From: Yoonia sp035117555
GTDB taxonomy: Bacteria; Pseudomonadota; Alphaproteobacteria; Rhodobacterales; Rhodobacteraceae
Length of the DNA: 64,000 nucleotides
NCBI RefSeq assembly: GCF_035117555.1
Contig: NZ_JAYKPK010000002.1
Location: forward strand, 124,001-188,000
Reading direction: 5' to 3'
Shown here: positions 8,764 through 17,594 of the stretch, piece by piece
Layout of the letters: each line of letters begins with the position of its first letter
Position numbering within the stretch: the first letter of the stretch is position 1
The notes under the pieces: generated by a model
What the model saw: the letters and a program-made list of their open reading frames with translations, nothing else
Database searches by the model: none
What the model was told of the DNA's origin: nothing
Program-made: the position numbers and the translations under genes

Positions 8764-9189
8764 CTAGCTCCGCACGACATAGACCGAGCAATGGGCGTGC
8801 CGGACCACGCGCGCGGCATTGGGACCCAGCAGATAATCGCGGAACACCGGGCGGTGCGATCCCATGACGATCACATCAACGCTCAGCTTTTCGGCGGCGC
8901 GCAGGATTTCATCATAGATCGTGCCATGCAGGATATGCGGATGCACATCGACGCTGTCGGGCACATGGGTGTTGATCCAATCGGTCAGGGCTTTGCCAAA
9001 GGCGGCAATCGCCTCTTTTTCGTAGTTTTTCTTAAAATACCCGCTGACCTGCGCCAGCCCGAAATCGGGCAAGACGCTGACGACATGCAGGATGCCATCA
9101 TCACCGACCATCAACAACGCCTCGCGCAGGGCGGCTTGCCAGCTGACCGTATCGGTCAGGTCGATGGGCATCAGGATCGATCTGGGCAT
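8764..9189 (-). CDS. Universal stress protein (UspA family)
   Basis: A 141-residue single-domain UspA protein. The N-terminus SILMPIDLTD and the VIVMGSHRP strand fit the fold. The usual ATP-binding signature G-2x-G-9x-G-S/T is degraded: the sequence reads GSHRPVFRDYLLGPNA, with proline where the Ser/Thr should be and no second glycine, so ATP binding is doubtful. GAGGAT precedes the start. The gene lies 11 nt after the TRAP permease and 4 nt before the aminotransferase. UspA proteins are found in other TRAP operons (TeaD with TeaABC is the known case), which suggests a regulatory role at the transporter. Confidence 0.9.
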   Translation of the reverse strand: MPRSILMPIDLTDTVSWQAALREALLMVGDDGILHVVSVLPDFGLAQVSGYFKKNYEKEAIAAFGKALTDWINTHVPDSVDVHPHILHGTIYDEILRAAEKLSVDVIVMGSHRPVFRDYLLGPNAARVVRHAHCSVYVVRS

Positions 9190-9200
9190 GGCTTGTATCC

Positions 9201-11843
9201 TCAGAATGCGGGTTGGGTCTGTCTGCGGCGCTGGAACAGGATCACCAGCCCCAGCAGCAGGAAGGCAGGCAGATAGAAGATTTCCTCGGGCATCCGGTCA
9301 CTGGGCGTTTCCACCCGCAGAATTTCAACCTGATCATCGGCGTAGAAATCGAAACCGCGCAAAGCCTCGGAATAGGCGGTGCCGGGCATCGGTTCTTCCA
9401 TCATCATAAATTCGCCCTGCGGGAGCAGGAAGAACCCGGTATCCGCCAGACGCTGCTCCGGCGGCGTGTCATCAATATCGAACCGGATCGTCGTTTGTCG
9501 CAATTCGCCGGTGGCGAAATCGGGGCCTTGCAACAGGATGCGGAAAAACTCGCCTTCTTCGGCCTCTTGCAGCACGGATTCAAACGCGGTGCCGGGGAGA
9601 TTTTCAAACCGTGGCTGCACCCGGTCGAGCCAGAAATTCGGCACGAACAGCGTGAAAGCCACCAGTAGCAGCGCCGCTGATTCCCACAGGCGGGAACGGG
9701 CGAAGAAATAGCCTTGGGTCGCGGCGGCGAAGAGCAGCATAGCAAAGGTTGCGACGATGAAGACCTGTAGCGCTGTCAGGATGCCGACAGTCGTGCCCAG
9801 ATCGACCCCGAACAGGATCAGCGTCGGGTTGTAAATGAACAGGAACGGCAAGGCGACAGTGCGCAGGCTATAGAAGAACGCGGTAAAGCCGGTCTTGATA
9901 GGATCGCCCCCCGATACGGCGGCAGCGGCGAAACTGGCAAGGCCCACAGGCGGCGTCACATCGGCCATGATCCCGAAATAGAACACGAACAAATGCGCCG
10001 CGATCAGCGGGATGATCAGCCCCTGATCCGCGCCAAGGTTGACGACAACGCCCGCCATCAGCGAGGACACGACGATGTAATTCGCCGTGGTCGGCAGGCC
10101 AAGGCCAAGCACAAGCGAGAATACCCCGACCAGCAGAAGCATGATGAACAGATTGCCGCCCGACAAAAGCTCGACCAGCCCGGCGAGTTCAGTGCCGATC
10201 GGTGTGCGGGTGACGGTGGCAACGATGATCCCGGCAGCACCGGTTGCAACAGCAATGCCGATCATGTTGCGCGACCCGGCGATCATGCCTTCGATCAGAT
10301 CATCAAAACCGGCGCGGAACTGGCCAATCAGATCGCTTTCGCCGCGCATCAGCGCCTTGATCGGTTTCTGCGTCAGCAGAATCGCGAACATCACCAGCAC
10401 GGCGTAGAATGCAGATTTCGCGGGGGATTGGCGTTCTACCATCAGGAACCAGACCAGCACGATGATCGGCAGCAGGTAATGCAGGCCCGTCGGCACAACC
10501 TGCCCCATGATGGGCAAAGTGACCTGTTCGGCATTGGGATCGTCGACTTCGAGTTCTGGCTGTTTGGAGGCGACATAGAGCGCCGCAAGATAAAGCCCCG
10601 CCACAGCCCCGAAAATCACCCAAGGGGCGATCCCCGGTGCGACACTGCGCAGCATATCCACCGCCCAGATCGCGCCATAGAACACCGCACCTGCGACAGC
10701 AAAACCGACAAAAACTTTCAACAGCATGCTTAGCAGGCTGCCGCCTTCGCCCAAGGCAGGCATGTCGTTTTTCAACGCCTCCAAATGAACGATATAGACC
10801 AAGGCGATATAGCTGATGATCGCGGGGATGAAGGCGTGTTTGATCACCTCCAGATAAGAAATCCCGATGAATTCGACCATCAGGAAGGCCGCAGCACCCA
10901 TGACCGGCGGCATGATCTGCCCGTTGACGGAGGATGACACTTCGACCGCGCCGGCCTTTTCGGCAGAGAAACCGACGCGCTTCATCAGCGGGATGGTGAA
11001 TGTGCCGGTGGTGACCACATTGGCGATAGACGAGCCAGAGATCAGGCCCGTCGCGGCAGAGCCGACGACAGCGGCCTTGGCCGGCCCGCCGCGCAGATGG
11101 CCCAGACCGGCAAAGGCCATCTTGATGAAATAATTGCCCGCACCGGCCTTATCCAGCAAGGAACCGAACAGCACGAAAAGAAACACGAAAGATGTCGAAA
11201 CACCCAAGGGAATGCCGAACACCCCTTCGGTGGACAGCCATTGCGTGTTGATGATCGAATCCAGCGTGCGCCCGTTATGGGCGATCAGATCGGGGATCAG
11301 CCAGCCCTGGCCGAAATAGCTATAGGCCAGAAACAGCGCCGCCACGATGGTCAGCGCCGGGCCGAGCGAGCGGCGGCTCGCCTCCAGCAGGATCAGGATG
11401 CCGATGGCGCCGATCCAGATCTGCATCTGGGTCGGCAGGCCAGACCGCGCAGTGCCCGCCAATTCGCGCGAAAACGCAAAGACATAAAGTGCGGCACCCG
11501 CGCCCAAAATTGCCAAAGCCCAGTCATAAAGCGGGATATGGTCGCGCGGCGATGTCTTGGCCGCCGGATAGGCCAGAAAGGCCAGACCAAGGGCCAGCGC
11601 CAGATGCATGGGTCGCGTCTGGTCAGAGCCGAGGATTTTGACAAAAGGCAATTGCCCGAACCAGAATTGCGGTTCTGCGATCCAGACCTGAAACAAGGCC
11701 CAGAACAGGGCCAGCCCGGCGATCAACAGCGCCACCGCCCGGCTGCGGGGGTTGCGCGCACCGCTGTCGGTGGAGGCCACCAGATCCTGCAATTCTTCGT
11801 CGGTAAATCCGCGCCGATCCTTGGCCTCTGTGTCGTTGCTCAT
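9201..11843 (-). CDS. TAXI-type TRAP transporter, fused 4TM/12TM permease
   Basis: An inner-membrane permease of about 880 residues in which the small (DctQ-like) and large (DctM-like) TRAP subunits are fused, as is typical of TAXI systems. The first part holds several helices, and the DctM core includes FGSLLDKAGAGNYF and GLGLPTTANYIVVSSLMAGV. A C-terminal extension of about 200 residues carries more helices and a soluble stretch. Two starts are possible; AGAGG sits 6 nt before the ATG at 11843 (MSNDTEAKD), better than the ATG at 11870. It works with the binding protein encoded upstream and uses an ion gradient. The substrate is not readable. Confidence 0.92.
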   Translation of the reverse strand: MSNDTEAKDRRGFTDEELQDLVASTDSGARNPRSRAVALLIAGLALFWALFQVWIAEPQFWFGQLPFVKILGSDQTRPMHLALALGLAFLAYPAAKTSPRDHIPLYDWALAILGAGAALYVFAFSRELAGTARSGLPTQMQIWIGAIGILILLEASRRSLGPALTIVAALFLAYSYFGQGWLIPDLIAHNGRTLDSIINTQWLSTEGVFGIPLGVSTSFVFLFVLFGSLLDKAGAGNYFIKMAFAGLGHLRGGPAKAAVVGSAATGLISGSSIANVVTTGTFTIPLMKRVGFSAEKAGAVEVSSSVNGQIMPPVMGAAAFLMVEFIGISYLEVIKHAFIPAIISYIALVYIVHLEALKNDMPALGEGGSLLSMLLKVFVGFAVAGAVFYGAIWAVDMLRSVAPGIAPWVIFGAVAGLYLAALYVASKQPELEVDDPNAEQVTLPIMGQVVPTGLHYLLPIIVLVWFLMVERQSPAKSAFYAVLVMFAILLTQKPIKALMRGESDLIGQFRAGFDDLIEGMIAGSRNMIGIAVATGAAGIIVATVTRTPIGTELAGLVELLSGGNLFIMLLLVGVFSLVLGLGLPTTANYIVVSSLMAGVVVNLGADQGLIIPLIAAHLFVFYFGIMADVTPPVGLASFAAAAVSGGDPIKTGFTAFFYSLRTVALPFLFIYNPTLILFGVDLGTTVGILTALQVFIVATFAMLLFAAATQGYFFARSRLWESAALLLVAFTLFVPNFWLDRVQPRFENLPGTAFESVLQEAEEGEFFRILLQGPDFATGELRQTTIRFDIDDTPPEQRLADTGFFLLPQGEFMMMEEPMPGTAYSEALRGFDFYADDQVEILRVETPSDRMPEEIFYLPAFLLLGLVILFQRRRQTQPAF

Positions 11844-11899
11844 GCCGGACCTCTTGATACTGAATGACATATGTGCGCCAGACCTGCGCGGGGTCGGAT

Positions 11900-11931
11900 A
11901 TGCCCGCCAACCGATAACGGCTGGCGGGCAT
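11900..11931 (-). terminator. Intercistronic hairpin between TAXI binding protein and permease
   Basis: ATGCCCGCCA (11900-11909) pairs with TGGCGGGCAT (11922-11931), and an inner CCG/CGG adds three pairs. There is no T-run. Its place between the binding protein and the permease suggests an mRNA stabiliser or partial terminator that keeps binding-protein levels higher. Confidence 0.6.
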
Positions 11932-11940
11932 GAGGTCGGA

Positions 11941-12906
11941 TTATTCCATCAGACCGGCTTCTTCGTAATACCGCACAGCGCCGTCGTGAAGCGGGGCGGA
12001 ATTACCGTCATTGACCATCTCAGCGGCTTCCAGCGCCGACAGCGCCGGGTGTAATTCGCGGAACTGATCAAGGTTTTCAAAAATCGCCTTGGTGGTCTCG
12101 TAAACCACTTCTTCCGACACGGCGGTCGACGTCACGAAAGTCGCACCCACACCGAATGTGGTCACGTCTTCATCGGTGCCGCGATACATGCCACCGGGGA
12201 TGGTGGCGACGCGGTAATAGGGGTTCGCCTCGATCAGACCATCGATCACATCGCCGGTCACATTGACCAGAATGGTGTCACAGGCGGTCGTGGCTTCCTG
12301 AATCGCACCAGATGGGTGACCCACGGTGTAGATCATCGCATCGATATTGTTGTCGCAAAGCGCTGCGGCCTGTTCGGCTGGCGGCAGCTCAGAAGCCACG
12401 GCGAAATCACTTGTGGTCCAGCCGATCGCATCCATCACGACTTCCATCGTCGCACGCTGGCCGGAACCGGGGTTGCCGATGTTGACGCGCTTGCCTTGCA
12501 GGTCTTCAAAATCGGTGATGCCGGAATCGGCACGCGCCACAACGGTGAAAGGTTCAGGGTGCAGCGAGAAGACAGCGCGCAGGTCTTCGAACGCGCCGCC
12601 GCTTTCAAAATCGGCCACGCCGTTGAACGAATTGAACTGCGTATCGGATTGCGCGACGCCGAATTCCAGCTCGCCCGAACGAATGGCGTTGATGTTGAAG
12701 ACCGAGCCGCCGGTCGATTCCACACCGCAGCGGATGCCATGTTCGGCACGGTCGCGGTTCACCAAGCGACAGATCGCGCCGCCAGCGGGGTAATACACGC
12801 CGGTCACGCCGCCGGTCCCGATGGAAATGAATGTATCCTGTGCCTGTGCTGCACCGCCCGTCATTGCAACGGCGGCGGCTGCTGCGGCCATCCAGTTCTT
12901 GTTCAT
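11941..12906 (-). CDS. TAXI family TRAP solute-binding protein
   Basis: A 321-residue periplasmic binding protein. A Sec signal peptide (about 1-22, ending AQAQ) is followed by FISIGTGGVTGVYYPAGGAICRLVN, the usual opening of TAXI proteins. YTVGHPSGAIQEA near residue 200 is also typical. The family includes receptors for glutamate, glutamine and C4-dicarboxylates, but most substrates are unknown. GGGAGAAGG precedes the start and a sigma-70-like promoter is visible at 12997-13027. It is the first gene of a five-gene minus-strand operon (binding protein, permease, UspA, aminotransferase, BKACE), so the solute is probably an amino compound degraded through a beta-keto acid. Confidence 0.92.
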   Translation of the reverse strand: MNKNWMAAAAAAVAMTGGAAQAQDTFISIGTGGVTGVYYPAGGAICRLVNRDRAEHGIRCGVESTGGSVFNINAIRSGELEFGVAQSDTQFNSFNGVADFESGGAFEDLRAVFSLHPEPFTVVARADSGITDFEDLQGKRVNIGNPGSGQRATMEVVMDAIGWTTSDFAVASELPPAEQAAALCDNNIDAMIYTVGHPSGAIQEATTACDTILVNVTGDVIDGLIEANPYYRVATIPGGMYRGTDEDVTTFGVGATFVTSTAVSEEVVYETTKAIFENLDQFRELHPALSALEAAEMVNDGNSAPLHDGAVRYYEEAGLME

Positions 12907-12996
12907 AACCTTCTCCCTTTTAGGTCAATGTCACGGCTGCCAAGGGACAGCCTGTTTTTCCGGCACCCGCACGTTGCGCAGGCATCCGGCCATGCC

Positions 12997-13027
12997 TTAT
13001 TAGGGGTGCATCACGCGGTTTTGTCAA
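12997..13027 (-). promoter_or_regulatory. Putative sigma-70-like promoter of TAXI operon
   Basis: On the minus strand TTGACA (13022-13027) is followed 18-19 nt later by CTAATA/TAATAA (12997-13003). The spacing is slightly long, but both boxes are close to consensus, and the site lies about 90 nt before the binding-protein start. Confidence 0.5.
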
Positions 13028-13083
13028 ACCGTTAACCTGCACCGGGGGCTTGCACCTTTGCGTCCAAAACGGCACGAAGCCTT

Positions 13084-13944
13084 ATGACACAGACATTGCT
13101 TTCCTTCGGTCACGGTTTCAGCGCGCGCGCGCTGACCGGGCTTTTGCGCCCGCAGGGCTGGCGGATCATCGGCACAACACGGTCCGATGACAAGGCCGCG
13201 CGCCTGATGGCGGAAGGGGTCGAACCGCGGATCTGGCCCGGTGCCGATCTGAGGCCAGCGCTGGATTGCGCGACGCATCTGCTGATTTCCGCAGCACCGG
13301 ACGAAAACGGCGATCCGGTTTTGGCTGAATTGCAGGGCGAGATTACCCAGCGCGCCGGACAGTTCGCATGGGTCGGCTATCTGTCCACCACCGGCGTTTA
13401 CGGCGATCATGGCGGTGACTGGGTGGATGAGACCACACCCCTGACTCCTGCCACCAAACGCGGCATCGCGCGGGTGCAGGCAGAGGCGGCATGGGCCGCG
13501 ATCCCCGACCTGCCTTTGCATATCTTCCGCCTTGCGGGCATCTATGGTCCGGGACGCGGCCCCTTTGCCAAGGTCCGTGATGGATCAGCCCGCCGGATCA
13601 TCAAGCCGGGGCAGGTGTTCAGCCGCACCCATGTCGCCGATATCGCGCAGGTGCTGGCGGCCTCCATCGCGCGGCCCAATCCCGGCGGGATCTATAACGT
13701 CTGCGACGATGACCCCGCCCCGCCCGAGGATGTGATCGGCTATGCCGCGGAACTACTGGGCCTGCCGCTGCCCCCGGCGGAGGATTTCGCGACCGCAGAG
13801 ATGACCCCGATGGCGCGCAGTTTCTATGCCGAAAGCAAGAAGGTCAGCAATGCCCGGATCAAGGATGAATTGGGTGTGACGCTGATCTATCCCGATTATC
13901 GCGCGGGGCTTAAGGCCTTGCTGGCGCAGGAAAATAGCGCCTAA
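13084..13944 (+). CDS. NAD-dependent epimerase/SDR-like protein (YeeZ-like)
   Basis: A 286-residue Rossmann protein of the extended SDR group. The N-terminal dinucleotide site reads SFGHGFSARAL, a variant of GxxGxxG as in YeeZ-type proteins. WVGYLSTTGVYGDHGG carries the S/T and Tyr region, but YxxxK is not clearly present, so it may not be an active dehydrogenase. The C-terminal half has GIYNVCDDDPAPPEDVIGYAAELLG, the usual sugar-binding-like part. It stands alone on the plus strand, and its last 35 nt overlap the convergent membrane protein gene. No substrate is inferred. Confidence 0.85.
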   Translation: MTQTLLSFGHGFSARALTGLLRPQGWRIIGTTRSDDKAARLMAEGVEPRIWPGADLRPALDCATHLLISAAPDENGDPVLAELQGEITQRAGQFAWVGYLSTTGVYGDHGGDWVDETTPLTPATKRGIARVQAEAAWAAIPDLPLHIFRLAGIYGPGRGPFAKVRDGSARRIIKPGQVFSRTHVADIAQVLAASIARPNPGGIYNVCDDDPAPPEDVIGYAAELLGLPLPPAEDFATAEMTPMARSFYAESKKVSNARIKDELGVTLIYPDYRAGLKALLAQENSA

Positions 13945-14566
13945 CGACCCAAGCAATCCCGGCAAAAACGAAAAGCAGGATCAACCCGGTGGCAAGGTTG
14001 ATGGCGTAAAACGTCAGCCGGTCGGCAAATGCCAGATTGTTCAGAAATGGATAGGGCAGGCCAGATGTGACGCTGCCCTGCGGCGTTGCGTTCATCGGAC
14101 CCACGAACACCTCGGCCCATGTCAAATAGACCACGATCACACCGACCAACCAGATTAGCGCAGGCCCAAGACGACGGTAGCTACGGTGAACAAAAATCGT
14201 GTCGATCACCTGCAAGGCCGGGCCGACCAGATGCAGATAGATCTCCAGATGCCAGGCCGCCAATTGCCCGTCCGGCGTCACAGATGTCGGGTCTGCGAAA
14301 TACAACCGCCAATACAGGATCACGACCATCGTATTGATCACCGCCGTCATGCAGACGAACCCGTCCCAACGCCGGGTGCTGCGGCCTGCTGTCAGGGCGA
14401 TCATCCGGCTGGCGGCGAAGAACGACATGAACAGGGCCCAGATCGTCAGGAACCGGAACGGGCCGCCAAAGGCATCAAAACCGCCGAAAATCAGCGTGCG
14501 GATGCAATAGCCCGCCGCCAACAGAAAAACCAACCACCGATAAATCGCGACAGGGCTCAGGTTCAT
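13910..14566 (-). CDS. Pr6Pr-like six-helix membrane protein
   Basis: A membrane protein of about 218 residues with six hydrophobic helices, starting MNLSPVAIYRWLVFLLAAG. Internal features such as YLHLVGPALQVIDTIFVHR and a C-terminal LILLFVFAGIAWVVRR resemble the Pr6Pr family of small membrane proteins related to FAR-17a/AIG1. No catalytic residue is obvious and the function is unknown. The start at 14566 has GAGGAG just upstream, though only 3-4 nt away. An upstream ATG at 14656 would add a cysteine-rich stretch unlike the family. The gene end overlaps the convergent SDR gene by 35 nt. Confidence 0.7.
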   Translation of the reverse strand: MNLSPVAIYRWLVFLLAAGYCIRTLIFGGFDAFGGPFRFLTIWALFMSFFAASRMIALTAGRSTRRWDGFVCMTAVINTMVVILYWRLYFADPTSVTPDGQLAAWHLEIYLHLVGPALQVIDTIFVHRSYRRLGPALIWLVGVIVVYLTWAEVFVGPMNATPQGSVTSGLPYPFLNNLAFADRLTFYAINLATGLILLFVFAGIAWVVRRYFPAPARP

Positions 14567-14690
14567 CAGCTCCTCATTCCCAAAGCATTTACAGCAACAT
14601 CGCGGGGTTTTCTTGCCGTGGCAAGCGCGGGGATACGCCACAGGGCTTGCTGTCACGCGACGGAACGCACATATCGGGCGAGCCTTTCAC

Positions 14691-15485
14691 ATGGATGACA
14701 AAATGACCCTGCGCGCCCGCATCGCTGCTTTTCTTGACCGCCCCGTTGTGGGGCAATTCATCTTTGCGGTGATCGTGTTCAACGCGATCATTCTGGGGCT
14801 GGAAACATCGGCCATTGTGATGGCACAGGCCGGCGGTGTGATCATCGCGCTGGACCGGCTCTGTCTGGCGATTTTCGTAGTAGAACTTGGCGCGAAACTC
14901 TTTGCCCAAGGGCTGCAGTTTTTCCGGCGCGGCTGGAACATCTTTGACTTCGTGATCGTCGGCATTTCGCTGATGCCCGGCGCTGGCGGGCTGTCGGTGC
15001 TGCGCGCCTTGCGGATTTTGCGGGTCCTGCGGGTGATTTCCGTGGTGCCGTCCCTGCGCCGCGTGGTCGAGGGCTTTGTCACCGCCCTGCCCGGCATGGG
15101 ATCGGTGTTTTTGCTGATGGGGCTGGTGTTTTACATCGGCGCGGTGATGGCAACGAAACTCTTCGGCGCGACCTTCCCTGAATGGTTCGGCACTTTGGGC
15201 GATTCCGCCTATTCCTTGTTCCAGATCATGACATTGGAAAGCTGGTCGATGGGCATCGTCCGCCCGGTGATGGAGGTTTATCCCTACGCCTGGGCGTTTT
15301 TCATCCCCTTCATCATGATGACGACCTTTGTTGTGGTCAACTTGCTGGTCGGTCTGATCGTCAGTTCGATGCAGGACGCCCATTCCGAAGAAAGCAATGT
15401 GGCGACAGATGCCTACCGCGATGAAGTGCTGTCCAAGCTTGCCGCGATTGAAAAGCGCCTGGATGAGGCGGGAAAGCGCAGTTAA
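14691..15485 (+). CDS. Voltage-gated sodium channel, NavMs/NavAb type
   Basis: A single-domain tetrameric ion channel subunit of 264 residues. Segments S1-S3 are followed by an S4 helix (about 102-124) with arginines every third residue (R105, R108, R111, R114), then S5, a pore loop with the selectivity filter TLESWSMG at 181-188, S6, and a short helical tail (about 235-264) that would form the C-terminal coiled coil. TLESWS is the sodium-selective filter of the NaChBac/NavMs/NavAb family. I chose the ATG at 14691, where the family N-terminus begins. It is convergent with trkH, 2 nt apart, so ion-handling genes cluster here. Confidence 0.9.
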   Translation: MDDKMTLRARIAAFLDRPVVGQFIFAVIVFNAIILGLETSAIVMAQAGGVIIALDRLCLAIFVVELGAKLFAQGLQFFRRGWNIFDFVIVGISLMPGAGGLSVLRALRILRVLRVISVVPSLRRVVEGFVTALPGMGSVFLLMGLVFYIGAVMATKLFGATFPEWFGTLGDSAYSLFQIMTLESWSMGIVRPVMEVYPYAWAFFIPFIMMTTFVVVNLLVGLIVSSMQDAHSEESNVATDAYRDEVLSKLAAIEKRLDEAGKRS

Positions 15486-15487
15486 CC

Positions 15488-16831
15488 CTAGCCCAGATAC
15501 ACCCGACCTTCGGGATAGCGCACCCGCGGCACCGCGCGGGTCGCCAGAAAGAACCCCAAGGTCAGCGGGCCGACGCGCCCCAGAAACATGATCACCACGA
15601 TCACAGCGCGGCCGAAATCCGTCAGCTCTGCCGTATAGCCGCGCGACAGGCCGACCGTGCCAAAGGCACTTGCCACCTCGAAACTGATGTCAAGGAAATG
15701 GCCGTCATGCGAGGCGGTCATCAGGAATACGCCAACAAAGACAAGGATCAGGCTGATCGCGGTCAGCGCCATGACCTTAAGCACCTCGCTCATCGCGATA
15801 CTGCGCCCAAAGGCATGCAATTGCTGCTGTCGCCGAAAAAACGCCACGGTCGCGACGATCATCACGACGAAAGTCGTGACCTTGATCCCGCCCGCTGTCG
15901 ATGCCGGGCCACCGCCGATCAGCATGAGCGAGATAAACATCATGGACGTACTGTCATGCAATGCGGCGATATCGGTGGTGTTGAACCCGGCGGTGCGGGT
16001 TGTCACCCCTTGAAACCAGCTGACGGTCAGCTTTGCCGCAGCGCTGTCGAATTGCCCCAAAGTGCCCGGATTGGTCCATTCCAGCACGGCAAATGTCGCG
16101 ACGGACCAAGGGATCAGCACGGCGGTGCCGACCAGCATGATCTTGGTATGCAAGGACCACGCCCGCCAGCGTTTGCACGAAAAGATATCATGGAGCACGA
16201 CATAGCCAATCCCCCCAATGATAAAGAGCGCCGGGATCACAATATTGACGATCGCATTGGTCGCATAGGGGACCAGCCCGGTGGGAAAGGTCGAAAATCC
16301 TGCATTGTTGAAGGCAGAGATCGAATGAAAAACCGCCTCCCACAGCCCCTGACCGAAACCGTATGCGGGCACAAAAACAAAGGCCAGCAAGACCGCACCG
16401 GCCACTTCGCAGATGACGACAACCTTGAGGATCGTCAGCACAAGCTGCGACAATTGACTGACAGAGCTTTGGTTCAGATCATCGCGCAGGAAAATCTTGC
16501 CGGTGATCCCGACCTGCAGGCCCAGCGCGCCAAGGATCAGCACCGCGAAGGTCATCAGCCCCAAGCCACCCATCTGGATCAGGACGGCCACGACAAACTG
16601 CCCGAAAAAGGTCAGATCAGCGCCGGTATCCAGAACGGCGAGCCCCGTGACCGTCACAGCAGAGGCCGAGGTGAAAATCGCGTCCGACCACGTAATCGGC
16701 ACAGTCCGCGCAATGGGCAGCATCAACAGCATCGCGCCAAGCACAATCAGCGTGGCATAAAGCACGGCCAGAATCAGCGGCGGTGGCAATTTACCGAAAG
16801 TCTTGAAAATACGACCAGAAGCGAATGTCAT
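15488..16831 (-). CDS. TrkH/KtrB family potassium uptake permease
   Basis: A 447-residue inner-membrane protein with four M1-P-M2 repeats. Each repeat has a filter glycine: TVTGLAVLDTG near 60, NNAGFSTFP near 175, TRTAGFNTTD near 285 and GTVGLSRGYT near 400. Its length fits KtrB rather than the longer TrkH of E. coli. It imports potassium, with sodium or proton coupling depending on the type. It lies 18 nt downstream of the RCK regulator gene, and the two together form a Ktr-type system. No strong ribosome site is visible, so translational coupling is likely. Confidence 0.92.
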   Translation of the reverse strand: MTFASGRIFKTFGKLPPPLILAVLYATLIVLGAMLLMLPIARTVPITWSDAIFTSASAVTVTGLAVLDTGADLTFFGQFVVAVLIQMGGLGLMTFAVLILGALGLQVGITGKIFLRDDLNQSSVSQLSQLVLTILKVVVICEVAGAVLLAFVFVPAYGFGQGLWEAVFHSISAFNNAGFSTFPTGLVPYATNAIVNIVIPALFIIGGIGYVVLHDIFSCKRWRAWSLHTKIMLVGTAVLIPWSVATFAVLEWTNPGTLGQFDSAAAKLTVSWFQGVTTRTAGFNTTDIAALHDSTSMMFISLMLIGGGPASTAGGIKVTTFVVMIVATVAFFRRQQQLHAFGRSIAMSEVLKVMALTAISLILVFVGVFLMTASHDGHFLDISFEVASAFGTVGLSRGYTAELTDFGRAVIVVIMFLGRVGPLTLGFFLATRAVPRVRYPEGRVYLG

Positions 16832-16849
16832 GCAAAGACCCGCGAAATG

Positions 16850-17512
16850 TTACAGCGCATCGCCAAAGCGACGCAGTTCGGGCCGTTTACCCAGCACGAT
16901 CAGCTTATCCGCTTCCTCCAGCACCAGATCCGGCACGTCGCAGGCGCGATAATCCGTGCCACGCATCAGGCCCAGCAGGCGCAGGTCAAAGCGGCTTCCG
17001 ATCCCCAGCGTTTTCAGCGGCTTACCTTTCAGCCGGGCGGGGATGACGATATTGACGACAGAATATCCGTTCCCAAGGCTGACATAATCCTGCACGACCG
17101 GATTGTTCAGCATCTGCGCGATATGCCGTCCCATCTCCTGTTCCGGCAAGATCACCCGGTCAGCACCCAGTTTGGACAATATCCGGTGATGCGTCTTGTT
17201 CGATGCTTTGACCCAGATCGTCTCAACCCCCAGCATTTTGAGGTTCATCGTGGTCAGGATACTGGCCTGAATATCGCGGCCAATCGCGATCAGGGCGACA
17301 TCATATTGATCAATCCCCGCTTCGCGCAGCGCAACATCATCGGTCGTATCCAGAATGACGCAGGAATCCAGCGTGTTGGACATCTGCGCGACCCGCTTTT
17401 CATCGGTATCGACGCCCATCACCTGATTGCCAAAGCGCGCCAATTCGCTGGCGACGGCAGAGCCGAAAGCCCCCAATCCGATGACTGTGAAACTACGTGT
17501 TTCTTTTGCCAT
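16850..17512 (-). CDS. TrkA/KtrA potassium channel regulatory subunit
   Basis: A 220-residue cytoplasmic RCK protein. The nucleotide-binding domain opens with VIGLGAFGSAVASELARFG and ends its second strand with an acidic residue in VMGVDTDEKRV. RCK-N covers about 8-130 and RCK-C about 140-220. A single RCK pair matches KtrA rather than the duplicated E. coli TrkA. It would form a ring on the TrkH/KtrB dimer and gate it by ATP/ADP or NAD(H). It is the first gene of the two-gene minus-strand unit. Confidence 0.92.
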   Translation of the reverse strand: MAKETRSFTVIGLGAFGSAVASELARFGNQVMGVDTDEKRVAQMSNTLDSCVILDTTDDVALREAGIDQYDVALIAIGRDIQASILTTMNLKMLGVETIWVKASNKTHHRILSKLGADRVILPEQEMGRHIAQMLNNPVVQDYVSLGNGYSVVNIVIPARLKGKPLKTLGIGSRFDLRLLGLMRGTDYRACDVPDLVLEEADKLIVLGKRPELRRFGDAL

Positions 17513-17594
17513 GAAGCGACCCTGTCAGGCTGTGATCCGGACTCGGGATGCTGCGCCGCGGCACAGGTGTTGTCAACGGCGAAACGATATGCCC

